From: Sanderia malayensis
Lineage: Eukaryota > Cnidaria > Scyphozoa > Semaeostomeae > Pelagiidae
Direction: 5' to 3'
Assembly (NCBI GenBank): GCA_013076295.1
Contig: RQOL01000813.1
Span: 1 to 64,000 of the forward strand
DNA: 64,000 bases
Shown here: one piece after another, positions 8,178 through 17,699 of the stretch
How the letters are laid out: each line of letters begins with the position of its first letter
How positions within the stretch are numbered: position 1 is the first letter of the stretch
The notes under the pieces: generated by a model
Databases searched by the model: none
What the model was told of the DNA's origin: nothing
Seen by the model: the letters and a program-made list of their open reading frames with translations, nothing else
Program-made: the position numbers and the translations under genes

Positions 8178-8196
8178 TTTGAATGTCCGGTGTGTT
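8178..8196 (+). repeat. 19-bp perfect inverted repeat with 8010-8028
   Basis: The 19 bases at 8178-8196 are the exact reverse complement of 8010-8028. The first lies at the end of the predicted leader exon of the acidic CxxC gene. The second covers the first codons (VFECPVC). In the minus-strand transcript the two could pair and cover the start of the coding region, whether or not the intron between them is removed. Confidence 0.6.
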
Positions 8197-8215
8197 TGAA
8201 TATCATTCCAGATTC

Positions 8216-8549
8216 CAGAAGTTTCTGCTTTCTCATGACAGAGATTTGTCGCGTACATTCGAACGTCGCATTCGAAAGTTTCTGATTTGTTCTTTGAATT
8301 CAATCTCGAGCCGAGAACGTGAATTTGCCAGTTCCTCAATATTTTTGTGTTTTCTTGCGATTTATTTAACAAATTCTTATCATCTTATAAGTGCATGAAA
8401 AATAGGAAATAATTCATTCAATATAATCAAGAGATTTTCTTTTTATTGCTGCAAAAATCTTTTCATAAACAAAACCGTTTTTTAGTTATTAAGCTTTTTA
8501 TGGGTTTTTTATCAGCTTTGGCGATGTTTTGCAACTTCAAACTAACTTT
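8216..8549 (-). repeat. 333-bp direct repeat, copy 1 (shared upstream region)
   Basis: It is nearly identical to 10306-10638 in the same orientation. A partial third copy of about 100 bp lies at 8559-8661. Each full copy stands upstream of a minus-strand gene: copy 1 before the acidic CxxC gene, copy 2 before the RING gene. Contents include a heat-shock-type run (TTCCAGAAGTTTC at 8213-8225; TTCTAGAAGTTTC at 8556-8568 for the partial copy), AT-rich DNA and a palindromic CTTATAAG (8384-8391). A duplicated promoter/leader is the simplest reading. Frames inside it begin with TTG, not ATG, and are unlikely to be translated. Confidence 0.7.
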
Positions 8550-8818
8550 ACCAGATTCTAGAAGTTTCTGATTTCTCATGACAGAGATTTGCCGCGTACA
8601 TTCGAACGTCGCATTCGAAAGTTTCTGATTGGTTCTTTGAATTCAATCTCGAGCCGAGAAAGTTCAATTATAGTTCATCATCCTCTTCATCATTTATTAT
8701 AATAAACCTTCTTTTGCAGAAGTTTCTGATGAAAAATTGTATACTTTAGATGATGATTATTTTAATTGAAAAATGCTGGATTTATTTCGCGTACTATTTC
8801 ACGTCAGAGCTTGCAGAG

Positions 8819-8828
8819 TATATAAAAG
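8819..8828 (+). promoter_or_regulatory. Strong plus-strand TATA box TATATAAAAG
   Basis: This is a near-ideal TATA box on the plus strand, between the 333-bp repeats and the 3' end of the RING gene. No convincing plus-strand gene follows; the first ATG (8925) gives only 22 codons. A transcript from here would run antisense to the RING gene. Confidence 0.35.
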
Positions 8829-8918
8829 AAATTGTTTTTTCTTCTCATAAATAATTTCTATAAACATATAGACAATTTAAAACACTTTAAAAACACTTTA
8901 AACAACAACAATAAATAA

Positions 8919-9143
8919 TTAAAAATGACCATAGCGGGGGGTCCATCGGTTTCTGGCCAATTCAAAAACTTGTTCTCTAAAATTAATCATTGTTGATAAA
9001 AAGTTTAAGTTCTCTGTGCTAGCATTAGCATATCTCATCACAGCCAATAATTGTTCTGGATCATTAATCTCATCTTCTTCATCCTCGTCTTCGATGCTCG
9101 GGCTGTATCCGGATTGACGACTATTGTTGGAGGATGCCTCCAT
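8919..9143 (-). CDS. Acidic frame overlapping the end of the RING gene
   Basis: A 74-residue frame from ATG 9143 (MEASSNNSRQSGYSP) contains an acidic run EDEDEEDE and a helical C-terminus rich in Asn and Arg. It overlaps the last codons of the RING gene in another frame. It may be the true C-terminus of that protein after a frame break, a separate overlapping gene, or chance. The composition (acidic then helical) is coding-like and the frame runs cleanly to 8919. Confidence 0.35.
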   Translation of the reverse strand: MEASSNNSRQSGYSPSIEDEDEEDEINDPEQLLAVMRYANASTENLNFLSTMINFREQVFELARNRWTPRYGHF

Positions 9144-10266
9144 CAAATGCCATCCTGGCCATTTCGTTAACTGTGTCCTGCCATGGGCTCGGGAGATCTT
9201 GCCGGTCAGTATCCCCCGATGGAACCCATGGCTCTTCTAATGCTGTTGGTGCTGCCTCTACTGGCTCTTCCAATGCTGCTGGTGACAATGGTGCTATTAT
9301 TGGCGGCGATAGCATCGTTACTGACGATGATGCTGATGATACTGTTATCGGTGATGATGGTGGTGTTGTTGGTGATGCTGCCCTGAGAGACCGACGAGAT
9401 ATAGATATTCTCGATGCCGGTGATGATCTCAGGGACAGGCGAGTCCGCATCGACGGTGTTGATGTTCTTCGCCGAGATCGGCGAGATCTCCGCACTCCTC
9501 GCAGTGGTGCCCGCGGCGGTGTTTGCGGCGCCCGCGGCGATGTTTGCGGCGGTGTCCTGAGTTGAGGCACTGATTGTAATATCTAAAAATAGAAAAAAAA
9601 GATTTAAGCGAAGATCTTTACATTAAAATGTGCATTAGAATGAGTAAAAATTATATTAAAAACTACCTCAATCCGTACATATACTGCTGGCGTCAGCCTG
9701 CACAGCGGACAGTTGTTGTTGTATTCGCTCCATCTAAACATAAGAATAACCAATTAAAAATAATCAATTATTAAGTAAAGAAGCATAATTAATAGATAAA
9801 CAACAACAACAACTTACTGTATGCTACATGCCGCATGATACACCTGCCGGCACTGGGTACATCGGTGAAAAGCTCCCTCCTCCGTATCGTCACTCATACA
9901 TATCCTACAATTTCCCTCGGGGAAAATTTCCTCTCTTGGCAACCTAGAATAAAATGTGGTTCGAGTCATTCCAGATTCCGAGTGGTTTGGTTTATATACG
10001 AGCACGCAGGAGTCTATGATAGACCCCGGGCCAGGTGAAGTTTTTGTAAACAGATAATAAAAATGATAAGTATTGCATCTTATGCTGTTAACATTACATA
10101 CCTCAATACACTTCTTCTTGCTCTTGGTCGCTGAAATATAATAACAACTTATTAAAGCTTTTTAAAGAAAGTTTTACAAAATTTGAAAAGCGTGCCAACT
10201 TTCAAAGCTGTTGCTGTTTTTTAAAACACCTGCTTAGTATTTAAAAACAATAGCACTTACAACCAT
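9121..10266 (-). CDS. RING-type zinc-finger protein, five predicted exons
   Basis: Exons on the minus strand: from the ATG at 10264-10266 to 10261, 10130-10102, 9943-9818, 9733-9667 and 9582-9121. All introns are GT-AG with GTAAGT or GTATGT-type donors (one GTAGTT), and the frame is continuous across every junction, giving about 229 residues. Exons 3 and 4 together make a C-x2-C-x12-C-x2-C-x4-H-x2-C-x10-C-x2-C cluster with a Trp before CPLC, the layout of RING or RING-like E3 ligases. The rest is Pro/Ser/Arg-rich and probably disordered. An E3 or regulatory role is inferred from the cluster. The organisation (RING, then Pro/Arg/Ser-rich region) recalls viral early regulators, but no homology is claimed. 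Confidence 0.7.
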
Positions 10267-10305
10267 TCTTTAGTCTTTATCTTTCTTCTGAAACAAAGGA
10301 AAGAC

Positions 10306-10638
10306 AGAAGTTTCTGCTTTCTCATGACAGAGATTTGACGCGTACATTCGAACGTCGCATTCGGAAGTTTCTGATTGGCTCTTTGAATTCAATCTCGAGC
10401 CGAGAACGTGAATTTGCCAGTTCCTCGATATTTTTGTGTTTTCTTGCGATTTACTTAACAAATTCTTATCATCTTATAAGTGCATGAAAAATATGAAATA
10501 ATTCTTTCAATATAATCAAGAGATTTTCTTTTTATTGGTGTAAAAATCTTTTCATAAACAAAACCGTTTTTTAGTTATTAAGCTTTTTATGGTTTTTTAT
10601 CAGCTTTGGCGATGTTTTGCAACTTTAAACTAACTTTC
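10306..10638 (-). repeat. 333-bp direct repeat, copy 2 (upstream of the RING gene)
   Basis: This is the second full copy of the 8216-8549 repeat, including CTTATAAG at 10473-10480. The heat-shock-type site is reduced to two units here (GAAGTTTC). It lies directly upstream of the first coding exon (ATG 10266) of the RING-type gene, which makes it the likely promoter and leader region. The few differences from copy 1 suggest a recent duplication or conversion. Confidence 0.7.
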
Positions 10639-10700
10639 CACAACCTGTCGTTTTCGATTATTTTTTTACTGTTCATGCTCTATTCAATTCTCGAAGACTC

Positions 10701-10741
10701 TCGCGCATGCGCGATCTTAACACATTCTACTGCGCATGCGT
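10701..10741. promoter_or_regulatory. Pair of NRF1-type palindromes near the element terminus
   Basis: TCGCGCATGCGCGA (10701-10714) and TGCGCATGCG (10731-10740) lie 40-80 bp inside the proposed right end at 10779. They match the third site at 7611-7620. A terminal position would suit a promoter in the inverted repeat of a Polinton, but the other terminus is outside the window. Confidence 0.4.
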
Positions 10742-10779
10742 GGGCCAGGTGGGCCAGGACACCTACTTCATCTCCTACT

Positions 10780-10785
10780 AATAGT
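10780..10785. other. Candidate 6-bp target-site duplication (AATAGT)
   Basis: It follows the presumed AG terminus of the Polinton (minus strand AGTAGG ending at 10779). The Helitron Rep frame to the right reads in register up to this point, and its continuation is absent to the left. Polintons make 6-bp duplications. The partner copy would lie beyond the left end of the window, so this is unproven. Confidence 0.4.
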
Positions 10786-12213
10786 ATTCAGCGAGGGTTA
10801 GTCTGGTGTGTCGGATACGATTCATGTTTTGCTGACCCCTTACGTTTGCAGTTGGCAATCGTTGCAGGTCCAAACTGTAACCATTGTCACCGTGAAAGAA
10901 TATCAATGGATACGTGACAGGATCGGCACTTGGACTGGTTGCGTAAATCTTCATGAGATGTCCGTGTCTTGTTTGAACTTGCAGTTCTCTGTCTTCAGGA
11001 TTTGGTGCACCTCCATTCTGTACTGTGTATATAGCTGCAATTTCTCTGGCAGTAGGATTATCGTATCTGCGATCTTGATGTGGGCGACCTGTTATGATCA
11101 TTTTGAATGTCGGAACAGGCTGATTGTTTGCAATAGCTTGCTGCCACTGTTCCTCCAATATTTCACCCATGCTTCGATAATGTTGTGCAAATCGATTGAC
11201 TGCCATTAATTCATTCTGGAGAAGTGCAACAATGTCCAAATCTAGACGTTGTTCTCTTGCAGTGTTTTGCCGTTCCTGCAATGCTTGTTGCGTATCCATG
11301 ATGTAAAGTTCTGCATATTTTCTGGCTCTGTCTGTCTCTGTTACACCTGTTAATGATGCAAAGCATAAGTTAGGTAAATAGAAATTCAACTGTAGCCAGC
11401 ATAAATGAATAATAAGTTAAATTGATAATGACTGGAATCATTTTGTATCAATTACCTGTCATGTGATATGCTTTCCATGAATTGTGATAACTGGTGGTCC
11501 AGCTCTAGCATGACGTACAATATTAGCCTTCCATGATGCCATGGCCATTAATGAGTTGTATTGGCGGAAGTGCTTTAAGAAATATTTTGATTCGGCAGTA
11601 TCACCAGTGTATAAATGCATGACACTTACTGGAGGTGGTTCAATTTGATCCAGAGCGATTAAACCTCCCATGCAACATTTGTTGTATTGTTTTTTTGTGT
11701 TTTGTTCTTCTTTGAAGTACTTTGCACCACAATGAATACATGTTCTGTTCATTTTATTCAAGTGGTGTGGTAATGGGGAGAAGGGGATGAGGTTTCCAGC
11801 TTCATTGCTCTCGGGGACAGGGTTGTCAACTTGCATTTGCTGATCTTCAACAGGTTCTGGTATCTGATTTTCATCGGGTACTGGAACTGCATCTTGCATC
11901 TCGATGTCTACAGGTTGTCCTGCTGCTGGAAGCCCTTGGTTCTGAATGGGAAGTTCTGGTTCCATGTCCATCTCCATTGGCTGTATCTCTGGAAGAGGAT
12001 ACTGTGCTGGAAATGGCCGATATTCAGGGCTTCTAGCTGACGGTTTTCGAGCTGCATTTGTTGAAGATCGTTGACTGCTGCAAGTGGGTTATCCGCATTT
12101 CCCATCTGTTGAGGATGAAGCTGTTGGTTGATGTGTCTCCTATGCTGCACATTCTCCCGCACTTGATTTCTACGTCTGTCACCGGTTATACTTCTCCTGA
12201 CTTGCGCGGCATG
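10786..12213 (-). pseudogene. Helitron Rep/helicase, N-terminal part, diverged copy
   Basis: Exon 10786-11346 holds the region before the Rep catalytic centre (GVTETDRARKYAELYIMD, then DPVTYPLIFFHGDNGYS). The exon ending at 11456 holds the N-terminal zinc-binding motif CIHCGAKYF with NKCCMGG, then SKYFLKHFRQYNS and VITIHGK. Both are Helitron_like_N features. The donor at 11455 and acceptor at 11347 agree with those of the copy at 52-57 kb. A Pro/Gln-rich N-terminal part begins near the ATG at 12213. Two single-base frame changes are visible, both at short A runs (about 11478 and 12205). Coding stops at 10786, where the Polinton appears to be inserted. Confidence 0.8.
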
Positions 12214-12219
12214 GTGCAA

Positions 12220-14063
12220 GTTATGATATGAAGAAGAAGTATAAAGTACAATTAGGCAATACTATTGTAAATGTTATTGCTTGTAGACAATGGCCACAAT
12301 AGCAACAACAGTGAAAATAATTATAGCCTTGTGTAAAGCTGCAACACAAAGAAGTAAATATTATGTATTAAAGGGTATGGTAGTGTTATGTATAATTTTG
12401 TAAATAAGTCATTATGATAAAAGTAATGCTATGTAATATAATGCAAATTTTATGAAAACCCTTACGTTAAACTGTGCTCGTTTCTGTAATGTAAACAGTT
12501 ACTAAAATGGAAGAAAGTAAATTGGAATCAAAACTATTGTTGACATGAATAAACCAATCATAAAAAGAGGCTCCGAAAACCTGTACGTAATGAAAATTAA
12601 CTTGTTGAATCCAGTGCAGTTGTTAAGAATTCAACAAATTTGGTTACAGGGTAAATTTGTTAAAAACGGCGCCATAAATGTTTGTTCGTAATATTACAGA
12701 TGCATAAAACAAAAATGATGTTTTTATCCGTGGTAAAGAGTAGCTCGCTGCACATAGGTTACATTTACAAATCATAACGAAAATATCATTTCATAATTAT
12801 TGAAAGAAGTTTGTAAAAAAGAGGTGTCCGTTATTTGAAATTCGATAAAAGTGGGCCTCTTTTTATAAAGTAAACAAATAATTAAAGAGGTATAGTGAGA
12901 AGGAAAAACTGCAATGAATAAATTCATTTCTTACCGAGCCTTGTGTCTTTCAAAACTATGGTGAGAAAAGAAGGATAATAGTTATTATAAACTTGAAATA
13001 GATATTTAATAAAAATGTGATGCCTGAACAACACGTAACCTGTTCTTGCCATGAAATGCATAGAAGGAAGAGCAAAAATTATTGACATTATTAAGGGAAA
13101 AATAGCGATGAAGAAGCTTTTTAGGTTATAATGATAACTTGTTAGAAAAAAACAATATTGATAATACTTACTCAGCGATAAATAATTCCATATAATTATA
13201 TCCTATCGATAATTTGGACAACTAAATTCAATTAGGCAAAATCTAATTGTGCAAATAATTAGAGGCGGGATTTCTATTGTACTATACAGCTCCCACGATT
13301 GGTTTATACACGTCACGTGTTTAAAAAGGCGGGAAATTTGTCAGTGAAAAGGGAATTCCCCTTCATCCTTCAGATTTGTTATAAAGGTAGGAGGGATAAA
13401 TTGCACGCGAAAATGAATGACATCATTACATCATGGCAATGGCATGCCATGCCAAGTATAGTTTGATGAGGAAGAAACGCATGGTGAGAATCCAACTGCA
13501 TCTTCTTAAATCATTTCCATCTGAAGAGTATGTACAAAGTATTTTGACTCACTTTTGAAAATGTGTTAAGTCCAGTCTCATTTTCTGAGTTTAGATAGCA
13601 AAAATGGCATAAAAAGGATCATACTTGGGAATAAATGATCACTGTTAGCACCATTACTGTGCCAACATTACATTCATGAATGTGAATACCATATGGAGGG
13701 TAAGTTTATCAGTGAAGGTTTTCCAATGAAATCATGCAGACATTTCTACCTTTTAAAACATTATGAAAAAATAAAGAATATGATTGCAACATATAGTAAT
13801 ATGGGAACATATAATCTTGAACTTTGTGAACATACAAAATAGGAACATTTTTGGAAGTTTTAATTGGAACAATAAACAATAATTAAAAATGATGACTTTG
13901 ACCATGCATGATAGAATGAATTATTTAAAATTTGCCAAAAATAGGATACTTGAGTTTGTTTTGTTAATTTTAGGAAAGTTGATTGTATCATGCATGGTCA
14001 AAAGCAGGACATGCGTAAAGTAGTTAAGAAACTATTCATTAACTAATTTACACATGTCCTGCA
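12220..14063. other. AT-rich intergenic stretch, promoter-like sites only
   Basis: No reading frame of interest is seen. GGCGGGA motifs at 13264-13270 and 13330-13336 (the second as GGCGGGAAATTT, an E2F-type site) and an inverted CCAAT (13300-13304) cluster just upstream of a transcript that would read leftwards. They could serve the Helitron gene ending at 10786. The rest is simple AT-rich sequence. Confidence 0.3.
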
Positions 14064-14660
14064 TTATTTTAGCAGCCTTTGGGTGGGCATGGCCACCATC
14101 ATTGTTCTGGAGAATTCTTTGGTGGCCTTCCCACCCCGTTTTTCAATTTTGTCCTTTCTGTGGCCTTTGCCAATTTTGACAAAGGCCTCCTTCTGTGATC
14201 TGTGAATACACAATTATGTTACAGGGTGTTTTTCTGGTGAAAGGATATTATGCAATATTTGGAAGATATGAATTGAACAACTGAGCTAGAAATACAGAAG
14301 GTATACTTACAATATTTCTTTTGTAGGGAGTCTCCTCCCTTCCTTGTCAATCAAGGAACATTTTTTATTCCTGCCCAATTCTTCGAATTGGGCAGCACAT
14401 TCCCTTTTGAGGGTGAAGATGTTTGTGTATGTTATTTCCTAGAGTACAAAAGCAAACAATGAAAGAATTTGCCACGAAAACCGTAACCATTAAATATGAA
14501 CTAATTATTCTGAATTGTGCAAAAAAACTGATGAAATATGAATTAATATATTTGCTATAATTACTTTTGTTTTATCACCAAGTTTGATGATAATAGATTG
14601 CTCTTGTTCTGGCTTCTTTTTACAACTTGGTTCTGGCTTCTTTGTACAACTTGTAGCCAT
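14064..14660 (-). CDS. Three-exon gene for a 119-residue lysine-rich protein
   Basis: Exons: 14660-14565 (32 codons, ATG in the context CACCATGG), 14438-14311 and 14199-14064. Introns are GTAATT...CTCTAG and GTAAGT...TTCACAG. The summed length is exactly 120 codons with stop, and the frame is open across both junctions. The first exon has a short KKPE-type repeat with two cysteines. The second has an amphipathic helix with TLKRECAAQFEELGRN. The last is strongly basic (KIGKGHRKDKIEKRGGK). No family is recognised. A broken relative with the same exon order lies at 48140-48627. The gene sits upstream of a Helitron Rep gene and may be cargo or a host-derived gene. Confidence 0.65.
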
Positions 14661-14799
14661 GGTGAACCTTTAAGCAGACAAATAATTGTTGTTTTTCTTT
14701 AATAAGGATAATTGGTGTGTGAAAAACAGAACATGTGTGCATGAAGTGGTACTGATAGAAAAGAATATAGTATGGAACAAAATCAAAGGACAACTGCTA

Positions 14800-15460
14800 A
14801 ACTGCAAATACTGAAAAAGCAATAACATAATAGTGATTTAAATAGTGAGTAGTAGGTTATACATATGCTTTGTGAACATAATAGTAATGGAGAATCTCAA
14901 TATATAAGTAATATTGAAAGAAAAGTACATACCGAAAAAATCTGAACCAAATAAGAATCAAGGCAGACAACTGCCAAACTGCAAATACTGGAAAAAGAAG
15001 AACATAATTGTGATTTAAATAGTGAGTAGTAGGTTATACATATGCTTTGTGAACATAATAGTAACAGAGAATGTCATTATGTAAGTAACATTGAAATGAA
15101 AGTACTTACAAAAAAATCTGAAGCAAATAAAAATCAAGACAGGAAACTGCCAAACTGCAAATACTGGAAAAAGAAGAACATAATTGTGATTTAAATAGTG
15201 AGTAGTAGGTTATACATATGCTTTGTGAACATAATAGTAACAGAGAATGTCATTATGTAAGTAACATTGATATGAAAGTACATACCAAAAAATCTGAAGG
15301 AAATAAAAATCAAGACAGGAAACTGCCAAACTGCAAATACTGGAAAAAGATAATTATGATTTAAATGGTAAGTAGTAAGTTACGCATATGGTTGGTGATC
15401 ATAATAGTAAAAGAGAATGTAATTATCTAAGTAACATTGAAAAAACTACATACCAAAATC
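14800..15460 (-). repeat. Tandem repeat, four copies of about 176 bp
   Basis: Copies start near 14802, 14979, 15155 and 15331, with a period of 176-177 bp. Each contains, on the minus strand, an acceptor-like TATTTGCAG and a donor-like GTATGTAC or GTAAGTAC about 50 nt further on, so each could be a duplicated non-coding leader exon of the 119-residue gene. It lies between that gene and the leader exon ending at 15651. Confidence 0.6.
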
Positions 15461-15650
15461 TTTCTTTCTTCAAGAAGAAAGGTTGAATGTAAAATTGGAA
15501 AACTGAACGAAGACTGGAAAAGGAATATCATCAGTGATTAAATACATGGAAATGGTTGTGCATGTAATAAAAAATTCGGGTATTATTTGTAATTGTCTTT
15601 ATTAATATGTAAAAGTATAAATTATTAGTAATGAGTTAAAAACAATTTAC

Positions 15651-15986
15651 CTGTTGACTTGTGGCTCCACTTTTGACAATGACGAAAACGAACGGAAAAT
15701 ATTTTTGGCGCGTTGCATTGTGAAGATAATTTTGAATATGAACACTATAGCAACAGAATGAAGATGGCCTCGTAGAATAAAACATAGAGAACTGAAATGG
15801 AGGCCTCCTGGAAATGTCACAGAATGCATAAATGTGGTTAGTATGTGGGTGGAAACACCCTGGTAGCGGCCTCATAGTGTGAAATTTAGTTATCAGAAAT
15901 GACAACAGAAAATGAAGACTTTCCACAATAAGCATATGTAATGTTGCACGCCTCACTGGTAAATGATATTCAGGTAAATAGTACAT
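15651..15986 (-). other. Probable leader exon with consensus donor
   Basis: The segment ends in CAACAG followed by GTAAAT (donor, minus strand). It is open in one frame from an ATG at 15986 for about 112 codons, but the translation is of no recognised kind and has unusual Phe/His/Cys content. It is the likely 5' exon of the transcript reaching the 119-residue gene, and may be non-coding. Confidence 0.35.
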
Positions 15987-16560
15987 TTATGTTGTAAGAT
16001 ATAGAGTTTTTGTTGCAACTATAAGTTGTGAATTCAAGTCATCTCCTTTCAACCTTTGTTGTGTGTTGTTAATAATCTATCATCAATCATGTATTTTCTT
16101 CATTCTCTGTTTATTTATCAATGAAGGGTACTGCAAAGTATGGAAATATATTAACAAATTGGAGCACATATGATTGGCTGCAAAAACTTAACAACTGCTT
16201 CAACATGCTATTAAATACAACATTGAAATTAAAAATATAAATGCAAATCTACATCATACCCAAAAATACTATACATGACCATGCAATACTATACTGTATC
16301 ATACTACCTAATATATAATCATGCAATACTATCTTGTATCATACTATATCTAATATATATGTTGAATATTATCAAGAAACATTGGCCGATAGGGCGCATT
16401 ACGCTCATGCCCCTGTGAACCCCACTTACAATGGGTTAGCTCGCTGCGCTCGCCTCTCTATCTATCATCAAGAAACATTGGCTGATAGGGCGCACTTCGT
16501 GCGCTGGATTCGCTTACGCTCATGCCCCTGTGAACCCCACTTGCAATGGGTTTAAATGAG
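15987..16560. other. Short AT-rich tract and duplicated GC-rich Helitron-end sequence
   Basis: 16250-16360 is ATACTAT-rich simple sequence. 16370-16555 holds two tandem copies of the GCGCACTTCGTGCGC/CTCATGCCCCTG module that is found next to the CTAG ends of the non-autonomous Helitrons elsewhere (for example 33640-33840). No gene is seen. Confidence 0.5.
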
Positions 16561-17295
16561 GAAAATCATGCAAATAGCGCCTGAAAAATTCATAACTTTG
16601 ACTTTGTTTTCATTGGGCCTAAGCGTTGCAAGGATGCCGAAGTAACCCCTACTATAAAAACCACAACTATTTAAAGTTAAAGTACAAAACAAAGCTATCA
16701 CCTGTGTTCTCAATTGTCTCCTGCAACTCTCCAGGGGTCTTGAAAACAAATAGCAGCTCTTTGGAAAGATAATTCAGGTCGTAAAGCACTTTGAAAGGCG
16801 CCCTGTGCAAAACAAAAACATACGTCTTCTCCAAAAGTACCTGCTGCAACCCGAGGGCAAATAGCGAAAAACGATCGACAACGCAGGTGGTTCGCGAAAA
16901 GAGCCAATCAAATTACATCAAAGGGCGAAACGCGTCACGTGAACAGCGAAAGCTTTGTTCGAATTTGGAGTTCGCGACGCGAATTTGGAAGTTTCGCCAC
17001 CGTAAACTGTAGTTTTTTCGTGATAGCACAAATTAGCGGAATAATTAGTGGAATAATTCAAAATTTCAGGAGAAAATCGAAAAACAAAATCCATTACCCT
17101 GGTTAAGTTAATAATCTGAACATTCTGTGTGAATTTCATTGCCATTTACTCACATACAAAAAAGCCTTTGTGATTACACGGTTCGCCGTTTCGGCCCATT
17201 GTTTTGAGGTGTTCGACCTATTGTTTCGGGTCGAATCTATTGTTTTTGGCAAGAAAGTGCGTCATCACGTGACTCCGTAGAATATATATATTAGA
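16560..17295 (-). mobile_element. Non-autonomous Helitron, type B, 5' part
   Basis: It is closely similar to 26030-26810 and 33840-34561. Its 5' end (minus strand) is TCTAATATATATATTC at 17295, preceded by A, which is the Helitron A|TC rule. It lies in the Rep N-terminal region of another Helitron: the flanking sequence matches the intact site near 56400. The 3' side is degenerate, and the hairpin with CTAG is missing here. Confidence 0.65.
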
Positions 17296-17685
17296 TTTTA
17301 TTTTGAAAAGATTAGCACAAATTATTGAGTTGTGTACCTGAAGTTGAGGGACCAGTGCTGCAGGATATTGTAAGCCATTGTTTATTGGTTGTGGAACTGC
17401 TATAAGTCCGTAGTGGGGAAGCATTGGAGGTAGTTGCCATGGCACATACAATGCCTGCATCTGTGGATGATGAATTGAGAGTGGTTGATATTCTGGGGCT
17501 GGTTGCTGAGGGTATTCTTGCTGCAACTGGTGAAGAACATTCAGTGCTCCCTGTACGGTGTTATCAGGTAGTAAATCAACTGAATGAGGCTATTGGTTAT
17601 TCGCACGACTTCGGCGATTTGCTTTCCGTAACTTTTCCCAGTGCCTAATGCCGCTGATGTTTTTTCTGGCTTTTTTGGCATTTTG
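17296..17685 (-). pseudogene. Helitron Rep N-terminal exon, truncated copy
   Basis: It encodes the Pro/Gln/Tyr-rich N-terminal exon (QQEYPQQPAPEYQPL, then PWQLPPMLPHYG), nearly identical to exons at 42525-42872 and 56437-56781. The frame is shifted relative to its start near 17682. The donor GTACAC after CTTCAG is kept. Everything downstream of this exon is replaced by the type B element that begins at 17295, so no functional protein can be made. Confidence 0.75.
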
Positions 17686-17699
17686 CAAGAGGTGATATA

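Larger units (their letters stand above)
1..10779 (-). mobile_element. Polinton/Maverick (adintovirus-like) element, right part
   Basis: The block combines a DDE integrase with chromodomain, a packaging ATPase with Walker A and B motifs, coat-type proteins of the F54H12.2-like group and small basic proteins. That gene set is characteristic of Polintons and adintoviruses. All genes run on the minus strand. The right edge is placed at 10779 because the Helitron Rep reading frame stops being recognisable there, the element would begin AGTAGG on the minus strand (Polintons start with AG), and 6 bp (10780-10785) are available as target duplication. The left end, DNA polymerase B, protease and major capsid genes are not in the window. 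Identity of the 1-7 kb part is firm. Extension to 10779 is inference from the edge and from shared heat-shock-element motifs. Confidence 0.85.

Noticed and set aside
8079..8372. Minus-strand 97-codon frame in the 333-bp repeat, and its partner at 10270-10461
   Set aside because: Both start with TTG rather than ATG and lie in a leader/promoter repeat. The first is interrupted by a splice donor.
9134..9565. Plus-strand 143-codon frame rich in Asp and Gly
   Set aside because: It is the antisense of the Pro/Ser/Arg-rich last exon of the RING gene, whose splice and frame evidence is on the minus strand.
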